From Bacillus_CJ salitolerans (GTDB taxonomy: Bacteria; Bacillota; Bacilli; Bacillales; SA4), in the NCBI RefSeq assembly GCF_042680805.1, contig NZ_JBHUEM010000004.1:62001-126000 (forward strand): a DNA stretch of 64,000 bases. Reading direction: 5' to 3'. The first letter of the stretch is position 1, and each line of letters starts with the position of its first letter. The notes beneath the pieces were generated by a model. The model saw only the letters and a program-made list of their open reading frames with translations. It was not told the DNA's origin and did not search any database. The translations under genes were made by a program, and so were the position numbers. Positions 16,192 to 24,566 of this stretch are shown here, in pieces.

Positions 16192-17496
16192 ATGTTTACT
16201 TCTTATGATCAAGCACTAAACTGGATCCATTCAAGGCTAAGGTTAGGAGTTAAGCCTGGGCTGAAACGAATGGAATGGATGATGGAACGACTTCAACACC
16301 CAGAGCGAAGAATTAGGGCTATTCACGTAGCAGGTACAAACGGGAAGGGTTCAACGGTAAGCTATATTCGTTCTATCTTACAAGAAGCTGGTTATGAAGT
16401 CGGAACCTTTACTTCTCCGTACATTGAACAATTTAATGAACGGATTAGTATAAACGGAGTCCCTATTTCAAATGAAGAAATGTTGGATTTAGTAAATCAA
16501 ATTAAGCCATTAGCAGATGAGCTAGAACAAACTGATCTTGGATCACCGACAGAATTTGAAGTCATAACTGCGATGTCCTTATTATACTTTGGATATACCC
16601 ATTTAACTGATTTTGTGATTTATGAAGTAGGTCTTGGTGGAAGGCTTGATTCTACGAATATTGTTCATCCGATGGTCTCAGTTATTACAACTATTGGGTT
16701 TGATCACATGTCTATACTCGGGAACACGATTGAAGAAATCACCTTTGAAAAAGCGGGCATTATTAAATCGGGAATCCCAGTTATTACGGGAGTGCAACAA
16801 TTTGAAGCTCTTAATGTTATTGAAAAAGTTGCTAAGGAGAAGAAGGCAAAAGTTTATCTTTACAACAGAGATTTCTTAATAGAACACGATGCTCCAGTAC
16901 CGTCTATAGGTGAAAGATTTACCTTTTGTTCTGAACGTAATCGTATTGAGAACCTAGAGATTTCTATGAAGGGTGCGCATCAAGTGTTAAATGCTTCTCT
17001 CGCAGTAAAGGTTATTGAGTATTTACAAACGTATTTCTCGGTACAAATTGATGAGGGGCATATTCGTAAGGGCCTTTTTAAAATGTTCTGGCTTGGGCGG
17101 TTTGAAACGGTATGTGAACAACCACATATAATTATAGATGGTGCTCATAACCCAGAAGGTATCCAAGAACTTATTAAAACTGTACAATCACACGTAAAGG
17201 ATCAGGAAATAACGGTTATGTTTAGTGCACTACAGGATAAAAAACTGGATGAGATGATTCAATTATTGCAGTCTATCGGTAAAAAATTGATTTTTACTTC
17301 CTTTGATTTTCCTAGAGCAGTACCAGCAGAGAAGCTTTTTGAATCTTTCCCATACCATCATGCGGAAATGCATATTGATTATAAACAAGCTATCGAACAA
17401 ACCATTCACTCAATGGAAAAGAATGAAGTCCTTCTAATAACAGGATCCTTATATTTTATTTCTGAAGTAAGACAATATCTAAAAAATAGAGCATAG
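16192..17496 (+). CDS. folC: Folylpolyglutamate / dihydrofolate synthase
   Basis: Adds glutamates to folate (and possibly to dihydropteroate) using ATP; Mur-ligase fold. 434 residues. ATP loop HVAGTNGKGSTVSYI near residue 45, the second Mur motif VGLGGRLDSTN near 148, and the late-domain IIIDGAHNPEGI near 318 are all present. ATG follows GGAGGAAAATATGTT; a second ATG five bases earlier is out of frame. It follows valS as in B. subtilis. Downstream, where B. subtilis has only spoIIB and comC, this genome carries the cyclase and pilus genes. Confidence 0.96.
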   Translation: MFTSYDQALNWIHSRLRLGVKPGLKRMEWMMERLQHPERRIRAIHVAGTNGKGSTVSYIRSILQEAGYEVGTFTSPYIEQFNERISINGVPISNEEMLDLVNQIKPLADELEQTDLGSPTEFEVITAMSLLYFGYTHLTDFVIYEVGLGGRLDSTNIVHPMVSVITTIGFDHMSILGNTIEEITFEKAGIIKSGIPVITGVQQFEALNVIEKVAKEKKAKVYLYNRDFLIEHDAPVPSIGERFTFCSERNRIENLEISMKGAHQVLNASLAVKVIEYLQTYFSVQIDEGHIRKGLFKMFWLGRFETVCEQPHIIIDGAHNPEGIQELIKTVQSHVKDQEITVMFSALQDKKLDEMIQLLQSIGKKLIFTSFDFPRAVPAEKLFESFPYHHAEMHIDYKQAIEQTIHSMEKNEVLLITGSLYFISEVRQYLKNRA

Positions 17497-17631
17497 AATG
17501 AAATATAGTACTTTTGTAAGAGGAACAAACTACTAATTTTTTTGTGACATCTATCTGAATATTTGATAAAATGAAATTATATATTCATGAAAGCAAGAAA
17601 TTATTAGTAGAGTAGAGGAGAGGAGGAGCTT

Positions 17632-19350
17632 ATGGGCGTAAGTGTAAAGAGACAAATAATGATATACCTAGCATGGCTTCTCTTATTTCCTACATTACTT
17701 TGGATGATATATATAAATTTCCAACCACCTGTTCCGTTTTTTGAAACGGATATGATTACTTTCTTACTATTAATGTGCATTGTCTCTGCATTACCAATCA
17801 TTGTAAATGATACGCCAATTTTCTTTACAAACGGTGTATCACTATCTGTCTTTTTAGTGTTTGGACTATTTGCCGAAGTCGTTTTTATGCAAATTGCTTT
17901 AATTGTACTGATGGTAAAAGTTAGGGTAAGTAACAAAGACTTTTTCAGAGTGCCGATGAATTCCTTAATGTTTCTATTCATTTCATTATCTGGTGCTTTT
18001 GTCTATTATGGGCTTGGCGGAAAGCACGGTGAATTTGAATTAAATTCAACGAATACTTATATTCCGATTATTACGTACGTGTTAACAGTGGTTCTCTTCA
18101 ATCATGTAACCCTTCATTTAGTAAGAAAATTTATATATAAACGATCTGTTATTTTTTTTAGTAGGGATTTAATTTGGGAAGTTATGACCACCTTGTTTAC
18201 CATTCCAGTAGGATTTGTGTTATATGTCCTTTATAGTGAAATTGGAATTACAGGTGTGTTTTATGTTGGGTTGCCATTTGTCAGTTTAGCAATTATTTTA
18301 AAGTTATATTACTCAAGTCAAAAGGTGAATACGTATCTTCAAGATGTAAGCTCAATTGGTCATCAGCTAACGGAGCGATTAGAAGTAAACGAGGTTTTGA
18401 CTCTATTTATTGCGAAACTTTCCGATATGCTGAAAGTGGACGTAGCATACATTGTTGATGTTTCAAATAATAATCGTTTTGAGTTATTACGGTACATGGA
18501 GAATGGGAAAGAAGTAGAAATCTCTGATGCAACTTTTCATCAAGACACTGGAATAAGCAGATATGTGTACGAACAAAAACAGCCTGTACTATTTAAAAAG
18601 AGATCTGAGTGGTCGTTCTTGGCTTCAGGGTTTCTTCCATCAAGTGTTGAAAGTGTGATTTCTGTACCAGTAAAACGTCATCAACAGGTAGTTGGAATTA
18701 TTACATTAGCCTCTACACAAAAAAGAGCATATGAACGATTCCAGTTGATGATCGTTGATATATTAGCGAACTATTTAGCAGTAGCTATTGAGAATGCAAA
18801 GCATCATGAAGCAACTAAGAATATTAGTGAGAGATGCGCTCTTACATCTTTATATAACTATCGTTATTTTGAGAACAAACTGGAGGAAGAATTTAAAGTC
18901 ATTTCGGAAAACCCTTCTGCTACCATCTCACTTGTTTTACTAGACCTTGATCATTTTAAATCTGTGAACGATACGTACGGTCATCAAGCAGGAAACGAAA
19001 TATTAAGCCAGCTAGCAGAGAGATTAGTAGAAATCGTTGGAGCGAAAGGGACAGTAGCCCGTTATGGAGGAGAAGAATTTGCAATATTGCTCCCAAATCT
19101 AGATCGATTTACATGTTTTAAACTGGCAGAAACGATTCGACTAGCAATCTCTAACACTCCATTTACGATACAGAATCACTTAGAAGAGAATAATAAGAAG
19201 TTGAACATTAGAATTACTGCAAGTATTGGTATTGCATCTGCCCCAGATGATGGAGATGACCCTATGGCACTCATTAGACACGCTGATCGAGCATTATATA
19301 CAGGAGCAAAGCAAAAAGGAAGAAATAAAGTTGCACAATATGTAAAATAG
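17632..19350 (+). CDS. Membrane-anchored GAF-GGDEF diguanylate cyclase
   Basis: Makes the second messenger c-di-GMP from two GTP. 572 residues: about six to seven membrane segments over 1-230, a GAF-like sensor domain at about 240-390, and a GGDEF domain at about 400-570. The catalytic motif is intact as RYGGEEF (GGEEF at 479-483), and the LLDLDHFKSVNDTYGH metal-binding stretch is present, so activity is expected. The product-inhibition I-site (RxxD five residues before GGEEF) is absent: those four residues are GAKG. Strong ribosome-binding site GAGAGGAGGAG. No signal input can be named. It is the nearest upstream neighbour, and only visible c-di-GMP gene, of the pilus locus. Confidence 0.9.
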   Translation: MGVSVKRQIMIYLAWLLLFPTLLWMIYINFQPPVPFFETDMITFLLLMCIVSALPIIVNDTPIFFTNGVSLSVFLVFGLFAEVVFMQIALIVLMVKVRVSNKDFFRVPMNSLMFLFISLSGAFVYYGLGGKHGEFELNSTNTYIPIITYVLTVVLFNHVTLHLVRKFIYKRSVIFFSRDLIWEVMTTLFTIPVGFVLYVLYSEIGITGVFYVGLPFVSLAIILKLYYSSQKVNTYLQDVSSIGHQLTERLEVNEVLTLFIAKLSDMLKVDVAYIVDVSNNNRFELLRYMENGKEVEISDATFHQDTGISRYVYEQKQPVLFKKRSEWSFLASGFLPSSVESVISVPVKRHQQVVGIITLASTQKRAYERFQLMIVDILANYLAVAIENAKHHEATKNISERCALTSLYNYRYFENKLEEEFKVISENPSATISLVLLDLDHFKSVNDTYGHQAGNEILSQLAERLVEIVGAKGTVARYGGEEFAILLPNLDRFTCFKLAETIRLAISNTPFTIQNHLEENNKKLNIRITASIGIASAPDDGDDPMALIRHADRALYTGAKQKGRNKVAQYVK

Positions 19351-19351
19351 G

Positions 19352-19383
19352 CCTTTCGATTAATTCGAGAGGTTTTTGTTTTT
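19352..19383 (+). terminator. Terminator after the cyclase gene
   Basis: CCTTTCGA / TCGAGAGG stem, 5-nt loop, then TTTTTGTTTTTG. The next 290 bp (19385-19676) contain no gene; a poor -10 TACAAT at 19549-19554 and an isolated AAAAN5TTTT box at 19532-19544 are the only marks seen. Confidence 0.8.
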
Positions 19384-19676
19384 GATAGGCATAAAAGGAA
19401 AATTAGAGAGTTTGTAGAAGATTGTATATAGGTAAATTGAATAATTTTTTTACTATTGACTCAAAGAATGTAACCTTCATGTAAATCGCTGGCTATTATA
19501 AAAAATAATTGCCATTGAATCATTCTTTTATAAAAAGGTATTTTGTAATACAATGAAAATAAGTCGAATTATGTCGTATTATCGATTGCTTTTTAAGTCA
19601 TACGCACTTCCCAAAATACTATTCACCTATAACAGTTATTAATGTTTACTTACAAAGAGAGTGAGGTGAGATTTTT

Positions 19677-20672
19677 TTGGATTATATATTTTTACTTATC
19701 GCCCTTATTTTATTTGGTCTAATATTATGGGTTTTACCTTTTGGTTTTCAATTCAAGGGAAAGCTTTTGTTATTGTTCCTTGTTTCGTTGTTGACAATTG
19801 TTGGCTATTTAGCTAATACGATAATGGCTATCTGGCAAACGGCAAGTATATTATTTGTCTTGGTTACTTTAATCACATTTGTTATTTATCAAAGAGCAGG
19901 TCATCTCTTTGAGACAACTGAAATTATCCATGAGGAAACACAGGAGCAAAAAAGGTTCATTATCCCTGTACGGGAAAAAAGTCCTGAAAAACTTCCTTTT
20001 GTACCTAGTATGAGGTCAAATGAGGAAGTAGTTTCTCACAATGAAGATATTGAACATGAACATGAAGATGAAGTATGTAATGATGCACCTATTCCACCTG
20101 ACAATGCTGAATCAGATCTAAACGAGATTAAATATGAACCTGAACTTATAGATAATGAAATTGAGCCTATACTTTCTGAAAATAAAGAACATATCGGTGT
20201 CAAAGGGCTACTAGAAAATATTACCGAACATAAAGAAAAAAATGAGCCGGATCAATATGTAAACATGAAAGTAGAAAAATCTAATGAGATCTCATCTCCA
20301 AAGAGCTCTGTTAATATTGATGAGGATTTAGAGGTTCTATTACATCGTAATTTAGAATCAGATAATGAACTAGCGGATGAAACAATGGAGAGGCCATTAC
20401 TTATAAAAAAAGACGATGAACCTACTCCCTTAATCCGAGACTTAGAATCGTTAGTTGAGGGAGAAGAAGTAAATAAAAAAGAATCAGAAGAAATTGAAGT
20501 TGGCTTTTTACGGTCCTTTGATCAGTTCGAAGTGATTGAGGAACTTCAACTTGAACCTGTTCAACAAAAAAAGCAGGATTCCTTAAAGGAAAAAGAGTAT
20601 CACGAGTTACCTTTCGATGTTATCGAGGAGCTAAAAGAATTTCCAACTGAAAAAGACAGGAACAAAGATTAA
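19677..20672 (+). CDS. Unrecognised membrane protein with long acidic cytoplasmic tail
   Basis: I do not recognise this 331-residue protein. Three hydrophobic segments (about 3-20, 29-48, 50-71) are followed by a 255-residue highly charged, Glu-rich and probably disordered tail. The tail contains two near-identical short motifs, FEVIEEL (284-290) and FDVIEEL (313-319), a possible repeated binding motif. TTG start, 6 nt after GAGGTGAG. It has its own non-coding 326-bp upstream region, and sits directly ahead of the VanW-related gene and pilin genes on the same strand, so a role in pilus assembly or its control is the simplest contextual guess. No enzyme motif is visible. Confidence 0.75.
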   Translation: MDYIFLLIALILFGLILWVLPFGFQFKGKLLLLFLVSLLTIVGYLANTIMAIWQTASILFVLVTLITFVIYQRAGHLFETTEIIHEETQEQKRFIIPVREKSPEKLPFVPSMRSNEEVVSHNEDIEHEHEDEVCNDAPIPPDNAESDLNEIKYEPELIDNEIEPILSENKEHIGVKGLLENITEHKEKNEPDQYVNMKVEKSNEISSPKSSVNIDEDLEVLLHRNLESDNELADETMERPLLIKKDDEPTPLIRDLESLVEGEEVNKKESEEIEVGFLRSFDQFEVIEELQLEPVQQKKQDSLKEKEYHELPFDVIEELKEFPTEKDRNKD

Positions 20673-20743
20673 AGTGGTCCTATGTTTTCGTATTAGAACT
20701 TTAAAGCAGCCATAAACTACACGTACGAAAGGGGGCTCTTGAT

Positions 20744-21997
20744 GTGAGAAGTAAGGAATTCATGAAATTATTTTCATCATTATTACTTGGAATCATGTTT
20801 GTGTTAAGCTTCTCACAACTTGGGGCCTATGGTTACAAGCATGTTTTCAAGAATAATAGTGTTTTTGAACAAAATACGATCATTGGAAATGTGGATGTAT
20901 CTGGGATGACAGAGGAAGAGGCTTCAAAATATTTAACCGAATCATTTAATGCATGGTTCCAATCGAGTATTCTCACCCTCAATTATAAAGAAGTAGAAAA
21001 AAGATTGGCTTCAGAAATGTTTCGATTTTCAATATATGATAGTGTGAATCTAGCTGAAAATGGAAAAGTCTCACCATTAATCATTACTGTTGAAGAATCC
21101 GTATATAAAGAAATGATTGGTGCTTTTAATGATTCGGTCCTTGAAGCAGCAATCAACGATGAACTCCTTAAGAAGGAAATCTTAAATGTAGTAACAACCA
21201 TGCAAACGGGGGAATTTTCCTTTAAATTGATTGATTATATTGAGGAAGATCTAGAAACAGTCGTTGTTTCCGAAGGAGCAGTTAACCTCACCGAAGAACA
21301 AGTGATTGTAATGACAAATGCTCTAGAAAATCGAAATCAGCTTGTGATTCCTCCATTAAGCCAAGTATCGGTTTTACAGTATATACATGACCAAGAGATA
21401 CAGCTTTCAAATGAAGAGTTGAATATTTTAGCTTCTGCACTATACAAAACTATCCTTCCTACTAACTTTGACATAGTAGAAAGGCATACAAGCAGAGCTT
21501 TTCCAGGTCATGTAGAACTAGGATTTGAAGCACGGATTTTAGATAAAAGTATGGATCTTTCCTTTCACAATCCGAATTCAACTGAATATGTGGTAAATAT
21601 GACGATTCAAAAGCAACAATTAAAAATGGAGCTTGTCGGTGCTCCATTTGTATATGAGTATGAAATTCTTTTAAAGGATAAACAAACGTTTCCCCCGAAA
21701 TCTATCTTACAATTTGATCCAAAACTACCATATGGGGAATCTCGAGTTGAAGAAGAAGGACAAGAAGGCTACTTAGTGACGGTGGTTCGTAATAAAATGG
21801 ATAAGAACGGAAGCGTCCTTGATTATGATACGATATCAGAAGATTTTTATCCTCCCGTTCATCAAATTGTCGTGACGAGCATTTTGCCGAAAGATGAAGT
21901 ATTAGATGAAAATGAAGTTGTTGAAACACCTGTCGATACTAATGGAGTTAACACGAATCCAACTGAAGAAGATGAGACAGAGAACATTAGTGAGTAG
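20744..21997 (+). CDS. VanW/YoaR-related extracytoplasmic protein
   Basis: 417 residues with an N-terminal signal-anchor (about 8-28) and the rest outside the cell. Residues about 44-66 (IIGNVDVSGMTEEEASKYLTES) match the start of the peptidoglycan-binding-like repeats that precede VanW domains in Gram-positive proteins. The C-terminal part ends in a VTVVRNKMDKNGSVLDYDTISEDFYPP stretch resembling the end of VanW proteins, although the VanW core is not obvious. Acidic tail. GTG start after GGGGGC. Same strand as the pilus genes and closed by a terminator overlapping its stop codon. Probably an envelope-interacting partner of the pilus; function not established. Confidence 0.6.
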   Translation: MRSKEFMKLFSSLLLGIMFVLSFSQLGAYGYKHVFKNNSVFEQNTIIGNVDVSGMTEEEASKYLTESFNAWFQSSILTLNYKEVEKRLASEMFRFSIYDSVNLAENGKVSPLIITVEESVYKEMIGAFNDSVLEAAINDELLKKEILNVVTTMQTGEFSFKLIDYIEEDLETVVVSEGAVNLTEEQVIVMTNALENRNQLVIPPLSQVSVLQYIHDQEIQLSNEELNILASALYKTILPTNFDIVERHTSRAFPGHVELGFEARILDKSMDLSFHNPNSTEYVVNMTIQKQQLKMELVGAPFVYEYEILLKDKQTFPPKSILQFDPKLPYGESRVEEEGQEGYLVTVVRNKMDKNGSVLDYDTISEDFYPPVHQIVVTSILPKDEVLDENEVVETPVDTNGVNTNPTEEDETENISE

Positions 21998-22025
21998 GAC
22001 AAGTCAGAGGCTTGTCCCTTTTTAT
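21997..22025 (+). terminator. Short terminator overlapping the VanW-like stop codon
   Basis: GGACAAG / CTTGTCC 7-bp stem, 7-nt loop, then CTTTTT. Modest strength. Confidence 0.7.
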
Positions 22026-22044
22026 AACTATTGAAGGATTGTGA

Positions 22045-22473
22045 TTGAAAATGTGGAACCAACAAAATGGAATGACGTTATTTGAAGTACTAGCTGCAAT
22101 AGTGATCTTATCAATTATTGCTATAGTTCTAATGAATTCTATGGGCTTTACGTCAATAGCATTTTCTAAAAGTGACAAAAAGGTAGAAGCTATTTTAATA
22201 GCGGAAACAGAGTTGAAAGTCAAATTGCATGAACTAGAAATTGCGTCTCCTCCAATAAACGTTTGTACTACCTCATGTACAGAATCGAAGAGTGTGAATC
22301 GAAATGGACACAATTATCACATCTCTATTATAGAAACTTCTCTCACCCAAACCCCAGCATATAATTATTCAAGTCAAAATCCATATGTTTCAATGCAGGG
22401 AATTGCGGTTATGTACAATGGAACATCTAATGAACAACGCCTAATTACGGTTGTAGTTGATTGGGAGCGATAA
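22045..22473 (+). CDS. Type IV minor prepilin (PilV-like)
   Basis: 142 residues with a class III signal peptide: short leader MKMWNQQNG, cleavage after Gly9, then MTLFEVLAAIVILSIIAIV with the invariant Glu at mature position 5. The mature N-terminal helix would pack into the pilus core; the small C-terminal domain contains CTTSCTES, two closely spaced cysteines that could be disulfide-bonded outside the cell. TTG start 6 nt after GAAGGA; the ATG two codons later is the alternative. First pilin of the locus, next to a second minor pilin. Such minor pilins prime assembly and sit at the tip. Confidence 0.85.
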   Translation: MKMWNQQNGMTLFEVLAAIVILSIIAIVLMNSMGFTSIAFSKSDKKVEAILIAETELKVKLHELEIASPPINVCTTSCTESKSVNRNGHNYHISIIETSLTQTPAYNYSSQNPYVSMQGIAVMYNGTSNEQRLITVVVDWER

Positions 22474-22474
22474 A

Positions 22475-23020
22475 ATGAAAAGTGAAAAAGGTCTGACCTT
22501 ACTTGAAATTCTAGTAACTATTACAGTGTTTTTTATCGTTGTAGGTGTCTGCTTTACCATGTTCTCCACAGTAAACTTATTCGTGAATACCTCTGAAGAG
22601 AAATTTAATCGTCATACTGATCAAAACCTTACGATTAACTCTATAACGAAGGAAATTGCAGATCCAGTAGAATTATATTATAGTATTTCACCGATTCAAG
22701 AGCTGAGGTTTAAGAACTACAAAGGTGATGTCAAATCTATACGTTACGAAGCGACCACACATACATTAAGCTTCGTTTCATCTTCATCGAATGATATTAT
22801 GAGCTTCAATGACAGTCAAATTTTTGTCCTATCTGAAAATGTATCCAATTTTGTATTAACAGATCAGAATGGAGGATCTGTTCCAACAGAAGTTATCTTA
22901 GATAGTGATGTTCTTTATTCACTACGACTTACCTTTCAATCGATAAAACCAAATGCTAATGGAACGGAAGAAATTAGAACAAATGAAGTAACAATCAATA
23001 TCAAACCTTTTAAACAATAA
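22475..23020 (+). CDS. Type IV minor prepilin (PilW/PulJ-like)
   Basis: 181 residues beginning MKSEKG, cleaved after Gly6, then LTLLEILVTITVFFIVVGV with Glu at mature position 5. The start ATG is one base past the stop of the previous gene; reading the frame from an upstream TTG would add six residues but places the start inside the first pilin gene. The remaining 140 residues are beta-rich without cysteines. Cotranscribed with the previous minor pilin; processed by the prepilin peptidase at 29168. Role in tip complex inferred from family. Confidence 0.85.
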   Translation: MKSEKGLTLLEILVTITVFFIVVGVCFTMFSTVNLFVNTSEEKFNRHTDQNLTINSITKEIADPVELYYSISPIQELRFKNYKGDVKSIRYEATTHTLSFVSSSSNDIMSFNDSQIFVLSENVSNFVLTDQNGGSVPTEVILDSDVLYSLRLTFQSIKPNANGTEEIRTNEVTINIKPFKQ

Positions 23021-23048
23021 AAGCTGAGTAGAAAAACTACTCAGCTTT
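23020..23048. terminator. Bidirectional terminator between convergent pilin genes
   Basis: AAAGCTGAGTAG / CTACTCAGCTTT, perfect 12-bp stem with an AAAAA loop, A-rich and T-rich on both flanks. Serves the minor pilins (plus) and the surface protein (minus). Confidence 0.88.
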
Positions 23049-23049
23049 A

Positions 23050-24393
23050 TTAATTACAGCTCGTAAAAGGGCCTCTACTCCCGTTTAATAAACTACTTGA
23101 TGATAACAGAGTACCACATCGTTTTGCATTTGAAGGGATAGTTGATGCATTTTTGTTAACAAACATATTGTCAACATAAATGATTCCCACGTTAGGTTCA
23201 AGTGTAAATGTTATCAAGCCACTATTCTTTTTCTGACTGTAGCTTTCCGAGTAATCAGCATAAATATTTTTAGACGCTGTAACGGATACATTACTCTCAG
23301 CGATAAGAGTTGTGTTTTCCATATAAACATTACCATCTTTCGCTGTAATCGTTACATCACTAAAGATACTATTACTACTATCTTCCAGTCTCGTTCCTGA
23401 AATAAGAATATCCCCACCATTAGCTGTTAAGATTAACCCTTGATTTTGAGAACCGTTACCTGAGGAAGTAAGTGATACTCCTTCTTCAATTGTGATACCA
23501 TTTTCAGCAGTAAACTCAATATATTCTCCATTTGGAGCAGTATAGGTTCCAACTTCACTCTTTACGATAATTTTATCAGCTGTCGTAATAGTAGGCTGAA
23601 TTAATACTACTGTTTGAGTACCATCAGGCTCTTCGATTAAGACATATCCATCATCGATTGGTGCGGATGCAGCAAGTACGGTAGTTGATGTCGCATTACT
23701 TACAAGTTTTCCTGATGATTTTGCGGTTGCTGAGAACACGTCACCCTCATATAACGGTCTGTATAATGTTAACGAGAAATTTCCGTCGACAGTTGCTTGT
23801 ACAGAGTATATATTTCCATCTCTTTTATCTGTAATAGTTACAGTAGAGCTAGGCTCTGCTGTTCCAGTAATATAGTTTGGAGAGGTTGTGGTTGCAGTTT
23901 GTAAACTAAGCACAGGTGTGTCTGTTTTTTCAGTAATGGGACTAGGTGTTACTGCCTTTGTCATCACTTTTTTATTAAAGAATCTTTCTCCGCTGTCCTT
24001 TTGGCGGTTTTGATTATGATCTCCAGTAATCGCTTCAACGACTACTACATAATCGTCACTCGAAGTCATATCTGAATAAGTCAGATAACGATTTGTGTAT
24101 TCAGCAGCAAGGGAAGAAGGTACTGCGTACTGATAATAGTCGATGCTTTCTCCATTAGGCAAAGTAATGGGTAGGTACCCATAGTTTGTCTGAAACGTAT
24201 CTGGGGATTGAATGTATGTTTGCATTCCTGATACTGCCAGATTATACGCTAATTTTTCATACTCATTTCGAGTATCATTCGCACTCATTGTAGTTGTATA
24301 TGAAAAAATAATAGGCAATGTGATCGCTAATACAGCAAATATAAGTAGAACATATATAAGGGCAGACCCATCTTCGTTTTGAAGGGCTTTCAT
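23050..24393 (-). CDS. Pilin-like surface protein with Ig-like and beta-repeat domains (PilX-like)
   Basis: 447 residues on the opposite strand inside the pilus locus. The N terminus MKALQNEDG-SALIYVLLIFAVLAIT resembles a PilX/PilV-type prepilin (Gly before the hydrophobic helix) but lacks the usual Glu5. Residues about 165-245 look like a bacterial Ig-like domain (ITGTAEPSSTVTI ... VDGNFSLTL). The C-terminal half has repeated strands (GDILISG, GNVYMENTTL, SNVSVTASKNIY) like a beta-helix or FapA-type polymer fold, and two cysteines lie near the end. Strong GAGGAGGGA site on the minus strand and its own -10-like TATAAT (24420-24425, minus). Candidate tip adhesin; function unproven. Confidence 0.7.
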   Translation of the reverse strand: MKALQNEDGSALIYVLLIFAVLAITLPIIFSYTTTMSANDTRNEYEKLAYNLAVSGMQTYIQSPDTFQTNYGYLPITLPNGESIDYYQYAVPSSLAAEYTNRYLTYSDMTSSDDYVVVVEAITGDHNQNRQKDSGERFFNKKVMTKAVTPSPITEKTDTPVLSLQTATTTSPNYITGTAEPSSTVTITDKRDGNIYSVQATVDGNFSLTLYRPLYEGDVFSATAKSSGKLVSNATSTTVLAASAPIDDGYVLIEEPDGTQTVVLIQPTITTADKIIVKSEVGTYTAPNGEYIEFTAENGITIEEGVSLTSSGNGSQNQGLILTANGGDILISGTRLEDSSNSIFSDVTITAKDGNVYMENTTLIAESNVSVTASKNIYADYSESYSQKKNSGLITFTLEPNVGIIYVDNMFVNKNASTIPSNAKRCGTLLSSSSLLNGSRGPFTSCN

Positions 24394-24566
24394 TAACTCC
24401 CTCCTCTCTTGTTACCTATATTATACTACATCTCACTTTTGGTGAGGAATGATTTGTCATATAACAGTGTATTTCACAATAGATCAGAATTTAATATAAT
24501 AAGATTATGCTAGACTATAAAACGATCATAATTTAGTGTTGTGTGTAGGATAAAGGGAGTGGGAAA

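Noticed and set aside
19532..19544. ComK box AAAAN5TTTT upstream of the acidic membrane protein
   Set aside because: Only one AT-box is present; the next half-match is at 11 bp rather than 8, 18 or 31 bp, so a functional ComK site is not supported.
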